Source of the DNA: Brevundimonas vesicularis
GTDB lineage: Bacteria; Pseudomonadota; Alphaproteobacteria; Caulobacterales; Caulobacteraceae
DNA length: 64,000 bases
Assembly (NCBI RefSeq): GCF_014204545.1
Contig: NZ_JACHLJ010000001.1
Span: 124,001 to 188,000, forward strand
Reading direction: 5' to 3'
Below are positions 44,351 through 54,018 of this stretch, piece after piece. The translations under genes and the position numbers were made by a program. The notes beneath the pieces were generated by a model. The model was not told the origin of the DNA, searched no databases, and was given only the letters and a program-made list of their open reading frames with translations. Within the stretch, counting starts at the first letter, position 1. Each line of letters begins with the position of its first letter.

Positions 44351-45226
44351 ATGACGATACGAACGATGGCGATGGCGGCGGCTTTGCTGGCTGCGACGGC
44401 GGGCGCCGCCCTGGCGCAAGACGCGACCGCCGTCCCCGCGCCTCCGCCGCCGCCTGGTGAATGGAGGACCATCGCGCCCGAGAACCTGCTGGTCATCGAC
44501 ACCAACAAGGGGCGGGTTCTGGTCGAACTGGCGCCCGAGATCGCGCACGCCCATGTCGAACGCATCAAGTTGCTGGCGTCGCGCGGCTTCTTCGACAATC
44601 TGGTCTGGCACCGGGTGATCGACTGGTTCATGGCCCAGACCGGCGATCCGCTGGGCACGGGCGAGGGGCAGAGCTGGTATCCCGACCTAAAGGCCGAGTT
44701 CACCTTCCGCCGTGGCGCGGACATGGCCTTCACTCCCGTGGCGGCCCCGGTCGGCGCCCTGGTCGGCTTTGTCGATTCCATCCCGGTTCAAACCCAGCCC
44801 GACGCCCTGATGTCCGGCACCAGCGACAAAAAGGTCCACGGTTGGGCTCTGTATTGCCCGGGCGTCGCGGGCATGGCGCGTGACGAGGGCAATGACACCG
44901 CCAACAGCCAGTTCTTCCTGATGCGTCAGGCCTATCCGGCGCTGGACAAGCGCTACACCGTCTGGGGCCGCGTCGTGTCCGGTTTGGACATCGTGCGATC
45001 GCTGAAGGCCAGCGACACGCCGGATGGTCTGGTGCAGGGACCGGATCAGATGACCCGCGTTCGCGTGGCGTCGGATCTGCCCGCAGCCGAACGTCCGACG
45101 GCCGCCGTCCTCAACACCAACTCCGCCACCTTCCAGACCCTTGCGCAGCAGGCGCGTCAGGCGCGTGGCGCGGATTTCTCGGTCTGCGATATCGAACTGC
45201 CGGTGCGCGTCACGCCCGCCGCCTGA
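44351..45226 (+). CDS. Secreted cyclophilin-type peptidyl-prolyl isomerase (copy 2)
   Basis: A 291-residue paralogue of the preceding gene with the same layout: signal peptide (MAMAAALLAATAGAALAQ), cyclophilin domain with WHRVIDWFMAQTGDPLGTGEG and GVAGMARDEGNDTANSQFFLM, and the same C-terminal extension ending FSVCDIELPVRVTPAA. The catalytic Arg, Phe and Gln are kept, though Phe before His-Arg is Trp here. Clear tandem duplication. Its stop meets the ppx stop on the other strand (TGATCA). Confidence 0.92.
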   Translation: MTIRTMAMAAALLAATAGAALAQDATAVPAPPPPPGEWRTIAPENLLVIDTNKGRVLVELAPEIAHAHVERIKLLASRGFFDNLVWHRVIDWFMAQTGDPLGTGEGQSWYPDLKAEFTFRRGADMAFTPVAAPVGALVGFVDSIPVQTQPDALMSGTSDKKVHGWALYCPGVAGMARDEGNDTANSQFFLMRQAYPALDKRYTVWGRVVSGLDIVRSLKASDTPDGLVQGPDQMTRVRVASDLPAAERPTAAVLNTNSATFQTLAQQARQARGADFSVCDIELPVRVTPAA

Positions 45227-46327
45227 TCAGGCGGCGGGGGCCGGCCGCCCCCGACCGCGCCGCCGACGCCGTCCCCTCGGCGGCTTCTTGTCCTCGCGCA
45301 TCCTTTGCAGCAGCAGGCCTTCGCGCAGGCCCCGATCCGCGACCCGCACCCGTTCCGACGGCCAGGCGCGCTGCACCGCTTCCAGGATGGCGGCGCCCGC
45401 CAAAACGAGGTCCGCCCGATCGGGACCGATGCAGGCCTCGCGCGCCCGGCCGTCCGGACCCAGCGCCTTCAGCCGATCCGCCGCCGCCTCGCAGTCGGCG
45501 CGCGTCATCCACAAGCCATCGACCCGGTCGCGATTGTAGCGCGGCAGGTTCAAGTGAATGCCCGCCAAGCTGGTGATTGCACCCGAGGTGCCGACCAGAT
45601 GCGCCCGGTTCTGCCGGAACAGGTCCAGCATCGGTTCGTCGACGATCCCGCCCGCTGCAATGGCCGCGCCCATGTCGGCGACCATCGCCTCGTACCAGGC
45701 CTCGCCGGAGTTCGGCGGCTCGGGATGCCGCTCGGCCAGGGTCACGACCCCCACCGGCGCCGACATCCAGGCGGTGGTCGTCCAGTCGGTCCCGCTGCGC
45801 TTCAGCCACGACATCTCGGTCGAGCCGCCGCCGACATCGATGACCAGCACCGCCTCGGCCTTGGGGTCGATCAGGTTCAGGCATCCCTCGACCGCCAGCC
45901 GCGCCTCCTCGGCGGGATCGATGATCCTCAAACGCAGGCCCGTGCCCTTGCGCACACGGTCGATGAAGTCGGCGCCGTTCTCGGCCGCCCGGCAGGCCTG
46001 GGTGGCGACGGCGCTCAATCGCGCCGAATCGACGCCTTTGCGCACGATCCGCTCGGCGCACAGGGCCAGGGCGTCATAGGCTCGGTCCATGGCGCGCGGG
46101 TCCAGAAGGCCCGTTCGCGACAGCCCTTCGCCCAGCCGCACGATGCGGCTGAAGCTGTCGACCACGCGAAAGCCTTCGCGTGACGGCCGCGCGATCAGCA
46201 GCCGGCAATTGTTGGTCCCCAGATCGAGCGCGCCATACAGCGGCGCATCTCGACCCGACGCATCCCGTGAACGGGAAGGCTGGGACCGCTCGTCGCGCCG
46301 TCGAGGCGCGCCGTGGGTCTCCGGCAT
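45227..46327 (-). CDS. ppx: Ppx/GppA family exopolyphosphatase
   Basis: A 366-residue ASKHA-fold phosphatase. YGALDLGTNNCRLLIARP (phosphate 1, about 30-47), LIDPKAEAVLVIDVGGGSTEMSW (split: the phosphate 2 core is DVGGGST, about 156-163), and SERIVRKGVDSARL region are present; short version without the C-terminal HD-type domain, as in other Caulobacterales. The last 20 residues are strongly basic (RGRRRRRGRGR), perhaps for RNA or polyphosphate contact. It cleaves polyphosphate and possibly pppGpp, linking to the stringent response. Confidence 0.88.
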   Translation of the reverse strand: MPETHGAPRRRDERSQPSRSRDASGRDAPLYGALDLGTNNCRLLIARPSREGFRVVDSFSRIVRLGEGLSRTGLLDPRAMDRAYDALALCAERIVRKGVDSARLSAVATQACRAAENGADFIDRVRKGTGLRLRIIDPAEEARLAVEGCLNLIDPKAEAVLVIDVGGGSTEMSWLKRSGTDWTTTAWMSAPVGVVTLAERHPEPPNSGEAWYEAMVADMGAAIAAGGIVDEPMLDLFRQNRAHLVGTSGAITSLAGIHLNLPRYNRDRVDGLWMTRADCEAAADRLKALGPDGRAREACIGPDRADLVLAGAAILEAVQRAWPSERVRVADRGLREGLLLQRMREDKKPPRGRRRRRGRGRPAPAA

Positions 46328-46472
46328 GGGCCGTCATCCGTTGTGGGCGGTCCAAAGCGGCGCCCGTCCTGATCAGCCTAACCTGCCAAGATCGTCCGCG
46401 CCAAGCCATTCTGTCAGGAAGATGAACAGACCGGCAGGCATTGGGGTCATACGCTGAATCGTATGAAGCGCG

Positions 46473-46781
46473 ATGACCCGCATTCAGACCGCACGTTTCG
46501 CCATCGGCCAGATCGTCCGCCACCGCGACGACGCCTTTCGTGGCGTCGTGATGGATGTCGATCACGCGTACGAGGGACCGGCCGGTGAAAGCGGCTTGGT
46601 CAGACCGGACCAGCCCTTCTACCGCGTCTTCGCCCTGGGAGAGGATGGAGGCTTCGTCGCCTACGCCGCCGAGGGCGCTCTCGAAGACGGCGATTCCGTC
46701 CTGCTGCCCGACGACGCCGAGCGGTGGTTCACCACCGACGGCATGGGCCACCACGCACCGCTGGACGAACGTCTGCACTGA
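46473..46781 (+). CDS. hspQ: Heat-shock protein HspQ
   Basis: A 102-residue HspQ (YccV) protein: TARFAIGQIVRHRDDAFRGV then VMDVDHAYEG, FYRVFALG and the end PDDAERWFTTDGMGHH. In E. coli HspQ is a Lon substrate and specificity factor. Start fixed by the family's usual N-terminus. It precedes phhA by 55 bases. Confidence 0.92.
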   Translation: MTRIQTARFAIGQIVRHRDDAFRGVVMDVDHAYEGPAGESGLVRPDQPFYRVFALGEDGGFVAYAAEGALEDGDSVLLPDDAERWFTTDGMGHHAPLDERLH

Positions 46782-46836
46782 CGGTTGGAAGCCGTGGCGG
46801 CTCCGGGCTAGGATGGCGGCAAAAGAGGAATACGCC

Positions 46837-47712
46837 ATGTCCGACTTCGAACACGTCTTCGAAAAGCCGCCCGAGGGCGCGGCCGCCGACTGGACCATTC
46901 CCCAGAACTGGGCCGCCTATACTGAGGTGGAGCACCAGACCTGGGACACGCTTTACGCCCGGCAGATGAAGATCCTGCCGGGGCGCGCCTGCGACGCCTT
47001 CATGCGTGGACTGGACGCGCTGGATCTGAATGCTGGCGGCATTCCCGACTTCGACGTGATCAATCCCAAGCTTCAGGCCCTGACCGGCTGGACGGTCGTC
47101 TGCGTGCCGGGCCTGGTCCCGGACGAGGTCTTCTTCGACCATCTAGCCAACCGCCGCTTCGTCTCGGGTCAGTTTATCCGCAAGCCGGACCAGCTGGATT
47201 ACCTCCAAGAGCCCGACATCTTCCACGACGTCTTCGGCCACGTTCCGATGCTGACCGACCCCGATTTCGCCGCCTATATGGAGGCCTATGGCAAGGGCGG
47301 ACAGCGCGCGGCCAGCGTGGGCATGCTGCCGAACCTGGCGCGCCTGTACTGGTATACGGTCGAGTTTGGCCTGATGAAGGAGGCGGACGGCCTTCGCATT
47401 TACGGCGCCGGCATCGTCTCCTCGGCGACCGAGAGCGTCTTTGCTCTGGACGATCCGTCGCCCAACCGCCTGGGGTTCGACCTGGAGCGGGTGATGCGGA
47501 CCCTGTACCGGATCGACGACTTCCAGCAGGTCTATTTCGTCATCGACAGCCTGGAAGCTCTGAAGGACGAGACCCTCAAGGACTTCGGCCCGGTCTATGC
47601 GGCGTTGAAAGGCAAGGACGACCTTGCCATCGAAACCGTTCTGCCGACCGACCAGGTCTTCACCCGCGGCACCCAGGCCTACGCCCAGCGCGGCGGGCGG
47701 TTCGCGGCGTGA
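46837..47712 (+). CDS. phhA: Phenylalanine-4-hydroxylase
   Basis: A 291-residue iron- and pterin-dependent monooxygenase turning Phe into Tyr. The iron ligands are in DIFHDVFGHVPML (two His, about 127-139) and the downstream Glu in YWYTVEFGLM (about 172). AGAGGAA precedes the ATG; the family N-terminus starts close to MSDFEHV, so an upstream ATG eight codons earlier is not used. Normal bacterial length, no regulatory ACT domain. Confidence 0.95.
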   Translation: MSDFEHVFEKPPEGAAADWTIPQNWAAYTEVEHQTWDTLYARQMKILPGRACDAFMRGLDALDLNAGGIPDFDVINPKLQALTGWTVVCVPGLVPDEVFFDHLANRRFVSGQFIRKPDQLDYLQEPDIFHDVFGHVPMLTDPDFAAYMEAYGKGGQRAASVGMLPNLARLYWYTVEFGLMKEADGLRIYGAGIVSSATESVFALDDPSPNRLGFDLERVMRTLYRIDDFQQVYFVIDSLEALKDETLKDFGPVYAALKGKDDLAIETVLPTDQVFTRGTQAYAQRGGRFAA

Positions 47713-47718
47713 TCGCCG

Positions 47719-49005
47719 TCAGGTGTGCGTGATCAGGCTGTTGTGCTTGGTGTCGCGCATGCGGATGAAGGTCAGCAGCGACAGCCCGATCATCCCGGTC
47801 ACGTACCAGAAGAAGACGCTCTCGACGCCCGCGCCCTTCAGCCACAGCGCCACATATTCTGCCGTGCCTCCGAACACCGCATTGGCGATGGCGTAGGGCA
47901 GCGCGACGCCGAGGGCGCGGATGTGGGCAGGAAACAGCTCGGCCTTCACCACCGCATTGATCGCGGTGTAGCCCGACACGATCACCAGCCCGGCCAGCGC
48001 CAAGAGGAAGGCGATAAACGGGCTCTCGACCGTCGATAGGGTTGTCATGATCGGCACAGTGCACAACACCCCCAGCACGCCGAAAGCGATCATAACGGGA
48101 CGCCGTCCCACCCTGTCCGAAAGCGCGCCGACCGCCGGCTGAAGCAGCATGAAGATGAACAGGGCCGCCGCGCTGATTTCTGTCGCCGTGTTCTTGGAAA
48201 ATCCGCTCGTATTGACCAGGAACTTCTGGAGATAGGTCGTGTAGGTGTAGAAGGCCAAGGTGCCGCCGGCCGTCAGACCCAGCACCATGAACGCCTCTTT
48301 CGGGTGTTTCAGGATCAACTGCACGGCGCTGGATTTCGGGGCGTCCTTGGCCGCGGTCGCCTTATGCGTCTCGTCCAGCCGGCGACGCAGCCAGAAGACG
48401 ACGACCGCCAGGCCCGCGCCGACGAAGAAGGGAATGCGCCAGCCCCAAGACGCCAGCGCCGTCTCGCTCAACGTATTTTGCAGCACGATCAACAGCAGCA
48501 GGGCGATCAACTGACCCGAGATGAGGGTGACGTACTGGAAGCTGGACCAGAAGCCCCGGCGATGCGGCTCGGCCATTTCGGACAGATAGGTGGCGCTGGA
48601 ACCGTATTCTCCGCCCACGCTCAGCCCCTGCAACAGCCGCGCGAACAGCAGCAGCGCCGGCGCCGCCAAGCCGATGGCGGCATAGCCGGGCGTCACGCCG
48701 ATGATCAGCGAACCCGTGCACATCAGGGTCACCGAGAGGGTCAACCCCGCCTTGCGACCTTTGCGGTCAGCATAGACCCCCATGATCCACGCCCCGATGG
48801 GCCGCATCAAGAAGCCCACCGCAAAGACGGCGGCGGCGCTCAGCAGTTGCGCCGTCGGGTCTTCGCTGGGGAAGAAGACCGGCGCGAAATACAGGGTGAA
48901 GGCCGCATAGGCGTACCAGTCGAACCACTCCACCAGATTGCCGGCCGATCCGCCGACGATATTTCTTAATCGGCGGGCGGGGCTCATGGGCGCTGCGGTC
49001 GTCAT
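47719..49005 (-). CDS. MFS metabolite:H+ symporter (KgtP-like)
   Basis: A 428-residue twelve-helix transporter. GNLVEWFDWYAYAAFTLYFAP at the start, MRPIGAWIMGVYADRKGRKAGL and LSVGGEYGSSATYLSEMA are hallmarks of the metabolite:H+ symporter subfamily (KgtP, ShiA, ProP relatives). It is the last gene of the arginine-catabolic operon, eight bases after astB, so it may carry a related dicarboxylate or amino acid. Confidence 0.85.
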   Translation of the reverse strand: MTTAAPMSPARRLRNIVGGSAGNLVEWFDWYAYAAFTLYFAPVFFPSEDPTAQLLSAAAVFAVGFLMRPIGAWIMGVYADRKGRKAGLTLSVTLMCTGSLIIGVTPGYAAIGLAAPALLLFARLLQGLSVGGEYGSSATYLSEMAEPHRRGFWSSFQYVTLISGQLIALLLLIVLQNTLSETALASWGWRIPFFVGAGLAVVVFWLRRRLDETHKATAAKDAPKSSAVQLILKHPKEAFMVLGLTAGGTLAFYTYTTYLQKFLVNTSGFSKNTATEISAAALFIFMLLQPAVGALSDRVGRRPVMIAFGVLGVLCTVPIMTTLSTVESPFIAFLLALAGLVIVSGYTAINAVVKAELFPAHIRALGVALPYAIANAVFGGTAEYVALWLKGAGVESVFFWYVTGMIGLSLLTFIRMRDTKHNSLITHT

Positions 49006-49012
49006 GGCCGGA

Positions 49013-50350
49013 TCAGCCTCTCTGGAAGGGGTAGAAGTCGCCGCCTAGTCCCAAGATCGCCGTCAACTCGTCCAGCGCACCGCGGCTTTCCGTGAGCAGA
49101 TCAGGGTCGGCCAGGTCGGCGGGGCGCAGTTCGTCGCGGTACCAGCGCCCGGCCCAATCCGACAACCGCGCATGCAGATCGTCGGTCAGGCGCATGGCTG
49201 GGTTCGTCGCTGCCAACTCGGCCTCGGTCAGCACGACACGCAGGCGCAGGCAGGCCGGTCCGCCGCCGTTGCGCATCGACTGGCGCACATCGACGTAACG
49301 GACCCGGCCGATCGGACCGTTGGAGGCGGCCAACGCTTGCGCCACCGCATGGCTGCGCGGGTTGTCGCGGGTCTCGGTCGGACAGATCAGGGTCAGGCGA
49401 TCCTTGCCCGGAACCTGGATCAGCATGGAGTTGAACAGATAGCTCGAGATCGCATCGGCCAGCGGCAGGTCGGCGGCCGAGACCTCGACGAAGATCGGCT
49501 CGAACAGCCCATCGGCGGCGCGGCGGATGGCGGCCTGGGTTGCGGCCGTGTCCTCGAACGCCAACTCGTGGAAGAACAAGGTGTCCAGCGCGCCGACGCA
49601 TACCACGTCGTTGTGGAAGGTGCCGCCAGCGATGGCGGCGCGGGATTGCTGGGCCAGGACCGGCCGTCCGGCTTCGTGGCGGCGGACGATGGCTTCCGAC
49701 GCTTCGCGCGTCTGGCGGGCGGGGAAGGGGCCGTCCCAAGGCTCGAACGCCTCGCGACCCCACACCAGCAGATTGACGCCGCGGCCGCCCTGCTCGGCGC
49801 ACAGGCGAACGTGGTTTGCGGCGCCTTCGTCGGCCAGATGCGCGACCGCGGGCAGGGCGTCGTGGACGGCGAACCGGCTGGCGTCGGGAAACAAAGCATC
49901 CAGCGCGCGCTTCGTTTGCCGGTGCTCCAGGCTGCGGTGCAGATTGGTGTGCAGATTGGCCGGGGTGAAGTGCACCCGGCCGTCGGCGGCGTCGGCGCTG
50001 GGCGTCACGGTCGCGGCGTTGGCGGCCCACATCGGCGAGGCCGAACAGGCGGCGGCGGCGAACGACGGCGCGCTCCGCCAGGCCCGCTCCAGGACCTGGG
50101 CGTCCGATCCGGCGAAGCCCAGGGTCCGCAGGAAGGGAATGTTCGGCCGCTCGTGCGGCGGGAGGACGAACTGGGGCAGGCCCAGATCCGCCAGGGTCTT
50201 CATCTTGTCGAGGCCCTGAAGCACGGCTGCGCGCGGGTTGGACGCCTCGCCCTTATTCAGGCTGGAGGCCAGATTGCCGGGCGACAAACCGGCGTAGGAA
50301 TGGGTCGGCCCGATCAGACCATCGGCGTTGGCCTCGACAGCGCTGATCAT
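49013..50350 (-). CDS. astB: N-succinylarginine dihydrolase
   Basis: A 445-residue guanidine-modifying enzyme of the AST pathway; it turns N-succinylarginine into N-succinylornithine, CO2 and ammonia. Family marks: DGLIGPTHSYAGLSPGNLAS, GRVHFTPANLHTNLHRSLEH with catalytic His, GGTFHNDVVCVG, and RNGGGPACLRLRV with the catalytic Cys. Coupled to astD by an ATGA. Confidence 0.96.
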   Translation of the reverse strand: MISAVEANADGLIGPTHSYAGLSPGNLASSLNKGEASNPRAAVLQGLDKMKTLADLGLPQFVLPPHERPNIPFLRTLGFAGSDAQVLERAWRSAPSFAAAACSASPMWAANAATVTPSADAADGRVHFTPANLHTNLHRSLEHRQTKRALDALFPDASRFAVHDALPAVAHLADEGAANHVRLCAEQGGRGVNLLVWGREAFEPWDGPFPARQTREASEAIVRRHEAGRPVLAQQSRAAIAGGTFHNDVVCVGALDTLFFHELAFEDTAATQAAIRRAADGLFEPIFVEVSAADLPLADAISSYLFNSMLIQVPGKDRLTLICPTETRDNPRSHAVAQALAASNGPIGRVRYVDVRQSMRNGGGPACLRLRVVLTEAELAATNPAMRLTDDLHARLSDWAGRWYRDELRPADLADPDLLTESRGALDELTAILGLGGDFYPFQRG

Positions 50351-51762
50351 CGCAATCCCTTAATCTCGCCTTCGATGTTGGCGACGGCGTCAGCCTCGAA
50401 ACTGGCGACCGGATAGGCGCAATAGTCGGCGGCGTAATAGGCGCTGGGCCGGTGGTTGCCGCTAGCCCCCAGGCCGCCGAACGGCATGTCGCCGGCGGCG
50501 CCTGTCGTAGGCCGGTTGAAGTTGACGACGCCCGCGCGAATGCGGCGGATGAAGTGGTCCCAGTTCTTCGGATCATCGCTGACCAGACCGGCGGACAGGC
50601 CGTAGCGGGTCGCGTTCGCCGCCTGGATCGCCGCCTCGAACGACCCCACGCGCGTCACCGACAGGAAGGGAGCGAACATCTCTTCGTCCGGCACGTCGAT
50701 CCCGGTCACGTCGATGATGGCCGGCTTGACGAAGGCGCCCGGAAGGTTGGCGACCGGCCCCGACGCGCGGATGACCTTGGCCCCGCTGTCGATCCGTTCC
50801 TGCAACGCCTTCAGCGCGGCCTCAGCCGCACGCGCCGAGATCAACGGGCCGGCATAGGGTTCGGGATCGCTGTCCCACGGGCCGAAGATCAGCCGGTCGG
50901 ACAGGGCGGCGATGGCTTCGATGATCGCATCGCCCTGCGGCCCTTCCGGCACGATCAGGCGACGCGCGCACGAGCAGCGCTGGCCGGTGGTGATGAAGGC
51001 GGACTGAACCGCAATGCCCGCGACGGCTTCAGCATCCGCTGCGTCCCACACCACCAGCGGATTGTTGCCGCCCAGCTCTAGCGCCAGGATGACATGCGGA
51101 TTGTCGGCGAACTTCCTGCGGAAATGCGCGCCCGCCGCACCTGATCCGGTGAACATCAGAGCGTCGATGCCGGCGTCCAGCAGGGCCGCGCCCGTCTCGC
51201 GCCCGCCCTGGACCACATTGACCACGCCGGTCGGCAGATCGGCGGCGGCGAAGGCTTCGGCCATCACCTGACCGACCAGGGGCGTCTCTTCCGACGGCTT
51301 GAAGACGACCGTGTCGCCCGCCAGCAGGGCGGGGACGATATGGCCGTTCGGCAGATGGCCGGGGAAGTTGAACGGGCCAAGCACCGCCGCAACGCCGTGC
51401 GGACGGTGCCGCAGGGTCGCGCGGCCGAACGCCGTGTCGCTGGTCCGTTCGCCGGTGCGCTCGTCATAGGCGCGGATCGAGATGTCCACCTTGCCGATCA
51501 TGGCGGCGGCCTCGGTTTTGGTCTCCCACAGCGGCTTGCCGGTCTCGCGGGCGATGGCCTCGGCGATCTGGGGCGCGCGGTCTTTCAGGACGGCCTGATA
51601 GCGCTTCACCGCGTCGATCCGGTCGGCGCGCGGCGCATCGGCCCAGGCGGGGAAGGCGGTGCGGGCGGCGTCGACGGCGGCCTGAACCTGGGGCGGGCTG
51701 GCGGTCTCGCCCTCCCAGTTGGTCGCTTCGGTGGCGGGATTGGTGGAGGTGAAACGGGTCAT
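50347..51762 (-). CDS. astD: Succinylglutamate-semialdehyde dehydrogenase
   Basis: A 471-residue NAD-dependent aldehyde dehydrogenase. ALELGGNNPLVVWDAAD holds the catalytic Glu and ITTGQRCSCARRLIVPEGP the catalytic Cys. It oxidises N-succinylglutamate semialdehyde in arginine breakdown. ATGA overlaps with astA upstream and astB downstream. Confidence 0.95.
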   Translation of the reverse strand: MTRFTSTNPATEATNWEGETASPPQVQAAVDAARTAFPAWADAPRADRIDAVKRYQAVLKDRAPQIAEAIARETGKPLWETKTEAAAMIGKVDISIRAYDERTGERTSDTAFGRATLRHRPHGVAAVLGPFNFPGHLPNGHIVPALLAGDTVVFKPSEETPLVGQVMAEAFAAADLPTGVVNVVQGGRETGAALLDAGIDALMFTGSGAAGAHFRRKFADNPHVILALELGGNNPLVVWDAADAEAVAGIAVQSAFITTGQRCSCARRLIVPEGPQGDAIIEAIAALSDRLIFGPWDSDPEPYAGPLISARAAEAALKALQERIDSGAKVIRASGPVANLPGAFVKPAIIDVTGIDVPDEEMFAPFLSVTRVGSFEAAIQAANATRYGLSAGLVSDDPKNWDHFIRRIRAGVVNFNRPTTGAAGDMPFGGLGASGNHRPSAYYAADYCAYPVASFEADAVANIEGEIKGLR

Positions 51763-52766
51763 GATTTTACTCGCACAGTGTCTCCGCTGCGCACCTTGAG
51801 CGCGGCGGCGGTTTCGGCGGTCAGGCGAACGGCGTCGCCATCGATGTCGGCCTTGGCGCGAACGGCGCGGAAGGCGACGACGCTGTCGGTCGAGATCAGG
51901 GCCGGCAACTCGGCTTCAACCCCCTCGACGATCTGAACCGTCAGGCGCCGAGCGTCGCGCACGGTCCGGATATTGTCGCGGCCGCAGGCGACGGTCGGAC
52001 CGGCGTCGAAGATGTCGACCAGACCATTGGGCCGGAAGCCCTCGCTTTCCAGCAGGGCCATGGCCGGCACGCCTTGCGGATGGACTTTGCCGATCACCGC
52101 GCGGGCCGGTTCGGGCAGCAACTCGGTATAGATCGGGTGGCGTGGCGCCAGGTCGAGGATGAATTGCTTATCCGTCGAGCCGGTCATCCGGTCGGCGTGG
52201 TCGAACTCCATCGGGAAGAACTTGTGCGCCACATGGTCCCAGAACGGGCAGGCGCCGTCGGGCGTGAAGACCCCGCGCAACTCGGCCAGCACATTGTCGG
52301 CGAACAGCTCGGGCTGGGCGCCGATCAGCATATATCGCGACTGGCTGAGCAGACGGCCCGCGCCGCCCTTTCTCCGATCCGCCTTCAGGAACAGCGAACC
52401 GACCTCGGTCCAACCCGTGCATTCATTGACCAGAACCAGCGTCTGGTGGTCCAGCTTCACCCCCAGCGAGGGCGACTGGACGGTGTTGTTGACGACGCGG
52501 AACGAGAAGAAGGGGCGCTTCAGCCCCACCGTCGCCTTGACCGAGCCGACGCCGTCGATGTCGCCCGTGTCGCCGTCTTCCAGCATCAGGGTGTACCAGG
52601 CCTCTTGCCAGGGCACGCGACCTTCGAAGCTCGCCTGGCTCAGCTCCAGCCGATCGGCCAGGGCGTCGGGATCTTCAGGCAGGCTGGTGAAGCCGGGGCC
52701 GGACAGGATGGCCAGTTCCAGCAGATGATCGAGATCGGCGGGGCCGGCGGGACGGACGACAAGCAT
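51759..52766 (-). CDS. astA: Arginine N-succinyltransferase
   Basis: A 335-residue AstA: VVRPAGPADLDHLLELAILS at the start, GFTSLPEDPDALADRL, and the paired domain ending GVPAMALLESEGFRPNGLVDIFDAGPT (split over the active-site region). It uses succinyl-CoA to succinylate arginine, the first step of the AST route. Single gene rather than the Pseudomonas AruF/AruG pair. Starts one base after the M20 gene's stop. Confidence 0.94.
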   Translation of the reverse strand: MLVVRPAGPADLDHLLELAILSGPGFTSLPEDPDALADRLELSQASFEGRVPWQEAWYTLMLEDGDTGDIDGVGSVKATVGLKRPFFSFRVVNNTVQSPSLGVKLDHQTLVLVNECTGWTEVGSLFLKADRRKGGAGRLLSQSRYMLIGAQPELFADNVLAELRGVFTPDGACPFWDHVAHKFFPMEFDHADRMTGSTDKQFILDLAPRHPIYTELLPEPARAVIGKVHPQGVPAMALLESEGFRPNGLVDIFDAGPTVACGRDNIRTVRDARRLTVQIVEGVEAELPALISTDSVVAFRAVRAKADIDGDAVRLTAETAAALKVRSGDTVRVKS

Positions 52767-52767
52767 T

Positions 52768-54018
52768 CTACAGGGTTTCCATCCGCAGGGACTTCAGTTT
52801 GGCGGCGTCGATTTCACCCGATGCGATCTTGCACAGGATCAGGGCGCTCAGCTGGGCGCGCTCGACGAAGCTATCGGGCCAGGCGAACTCCTGATCCGAA
52901 TGGATGTCGCCGCCGCGGACGCCCAGGGTGTCGATATTGGGTAGGCCGGCGGCGTGCAGATTGTTGCCCTCGCACACCCCGCCCGAGGGTTTCCAGGCGA
53001 TGGGCTGGCCCAGCAGGGCGCCGGCTTCCTTCACCGCCTCGAACAGAGCGGTTTGGGCGGCGTCCATCGGTTTGGGCGCACGGGTGAAGCCGCCGTGCAG
53101 ATCCAGCGTCAGGCCCTCGAACGGCGGCGTCGCGGCGATGGCCCGCACCGATGCGTCGATCCAGTCGGCCGCCGCCCTGTCCGGCACCCGGACGTTGAAC
53201 CGCACCACGGCGTTATCGGCGACGACGTTCAGCGCGCCGCCGCCCGAAATCTTGGCGACGTTGACGGTCACGCCCTCGTGCTGACCGTTCAGGCCGTGCA
53301 GGGCTGCGGCGATGATGGCGGCGCCGGCTACCGCATTGCGGCCTTCGTCGAAGGCGCGGCCGGCGTGCGCGGCGCGGCCCGTCACGATCAGATGATAGTT
53401 GCCGCTGCCCTTGCGCGCCCCCGCCAGCGTGCCGTCCGCCAGCGCCGGCTCGTAGGTCAGGCCGACATGGCCGCGCGCGCCCAGCTCGGCCAGCAGCGGG
53501 GCGGACGCCGGCGAGCCGATTTCCTCGTCGGGGCTCAGCAGCACGGTCCAGCCGACGCCGTGTCTGTCTGGATGGGTTTCGAACGCCTCCAGCGCGGCCA
53601 ATAGCACGCTGATCCCGCCCTTCATGTCGGCGACGCCCGGCCCGTTCAGGGCGCCGTCGGCGCGCGTGGTGACGGTCTGGAACCGGCTGTCGGCGGGGAA
53701 GACGGTGTCATAGTGGCCGGTCAGCACGACCTGGATCGGCGCATCTGGCCGGGCGGTGATCTTCAGCGCGTCGGCATGGGCCTCGGTCCGTACCGATCCG
53801 TCGTCGGCGACGGTGGTCGAACCCTGTGTCGGGACGCGTTCGACCCTTGCGGGTAGGGCGCTCGCCGCCGCTTCCAGAACATCCAGCACAGCATTCAGCC
53901 CGGCGGCGTTGCGGCTGCCGGAGTTGATGTTGGCCCAGTCGATGGTGCGGCCGATGATCGTCTCGCGTCGCGCGGCGACGTGGTCGAGGACGGCCTGGTC
54001 CGAGGTCAGAATCCGCAT
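52768..54018 (-). CDS. M20 family metallohydrolase heading the ast operon
   Basis: A 416-residue M20 peptidase-family enzyme. Zinc-binding motifs: LTGHYDTVFPAD (His, Asp, about 98-109), GPGVADMKGGISVLLA (bridging Asp), SPDEEIGS (Glu pair, about 162-169), and DIHSDQEF near the C-terminus; the dimerisation domain has GRAAHAGRAFDEGRNAV. Close kin include carboxypeptidase G2 and N-acyl amino-acid hydrolases. As first gene of the M20-astA-astD-astB operon it may release succinate from N-succinylglutamate in place of AstE. Start at 54018; the longer frame overlaps the divergent gene. Confidence 0.88.
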   Translation of the reverse strand: MRILTSDQAVLDHVAARRETIIGRTIDWANINSGSRNAAGLNAVLDVLEAAASALPARVERVPTQGSTTVADDGSVRTEAHADALKITARPDAPIQVVLTGHYDTVFPADSRFQTVTTRADGALNGPGVADMKGGISVLLAALEAFETHPDRHGVGWTVLLSPDEEIGSPASAPLLAELGARGHVGLTYEPALADGTLAGARKGSGNYHLIVTGRAAHAGRAFDEGRNAVAGAAIIAAALHGLNGQHEGVTVNVAKISGGGALNVVADNAVVRFNVRVPDRAAADWIDASVRAIAATPPFEGLTLDLHGGFTRAPKPMDAAQTALFEAVKEAGALLGQPIAWKPSGGVCEGNNLHAAGLPNIDTLGVRGGDIHSDQEFAWPDSFVERAQLSALILCKIASGEIDAAKLKSLRMETL

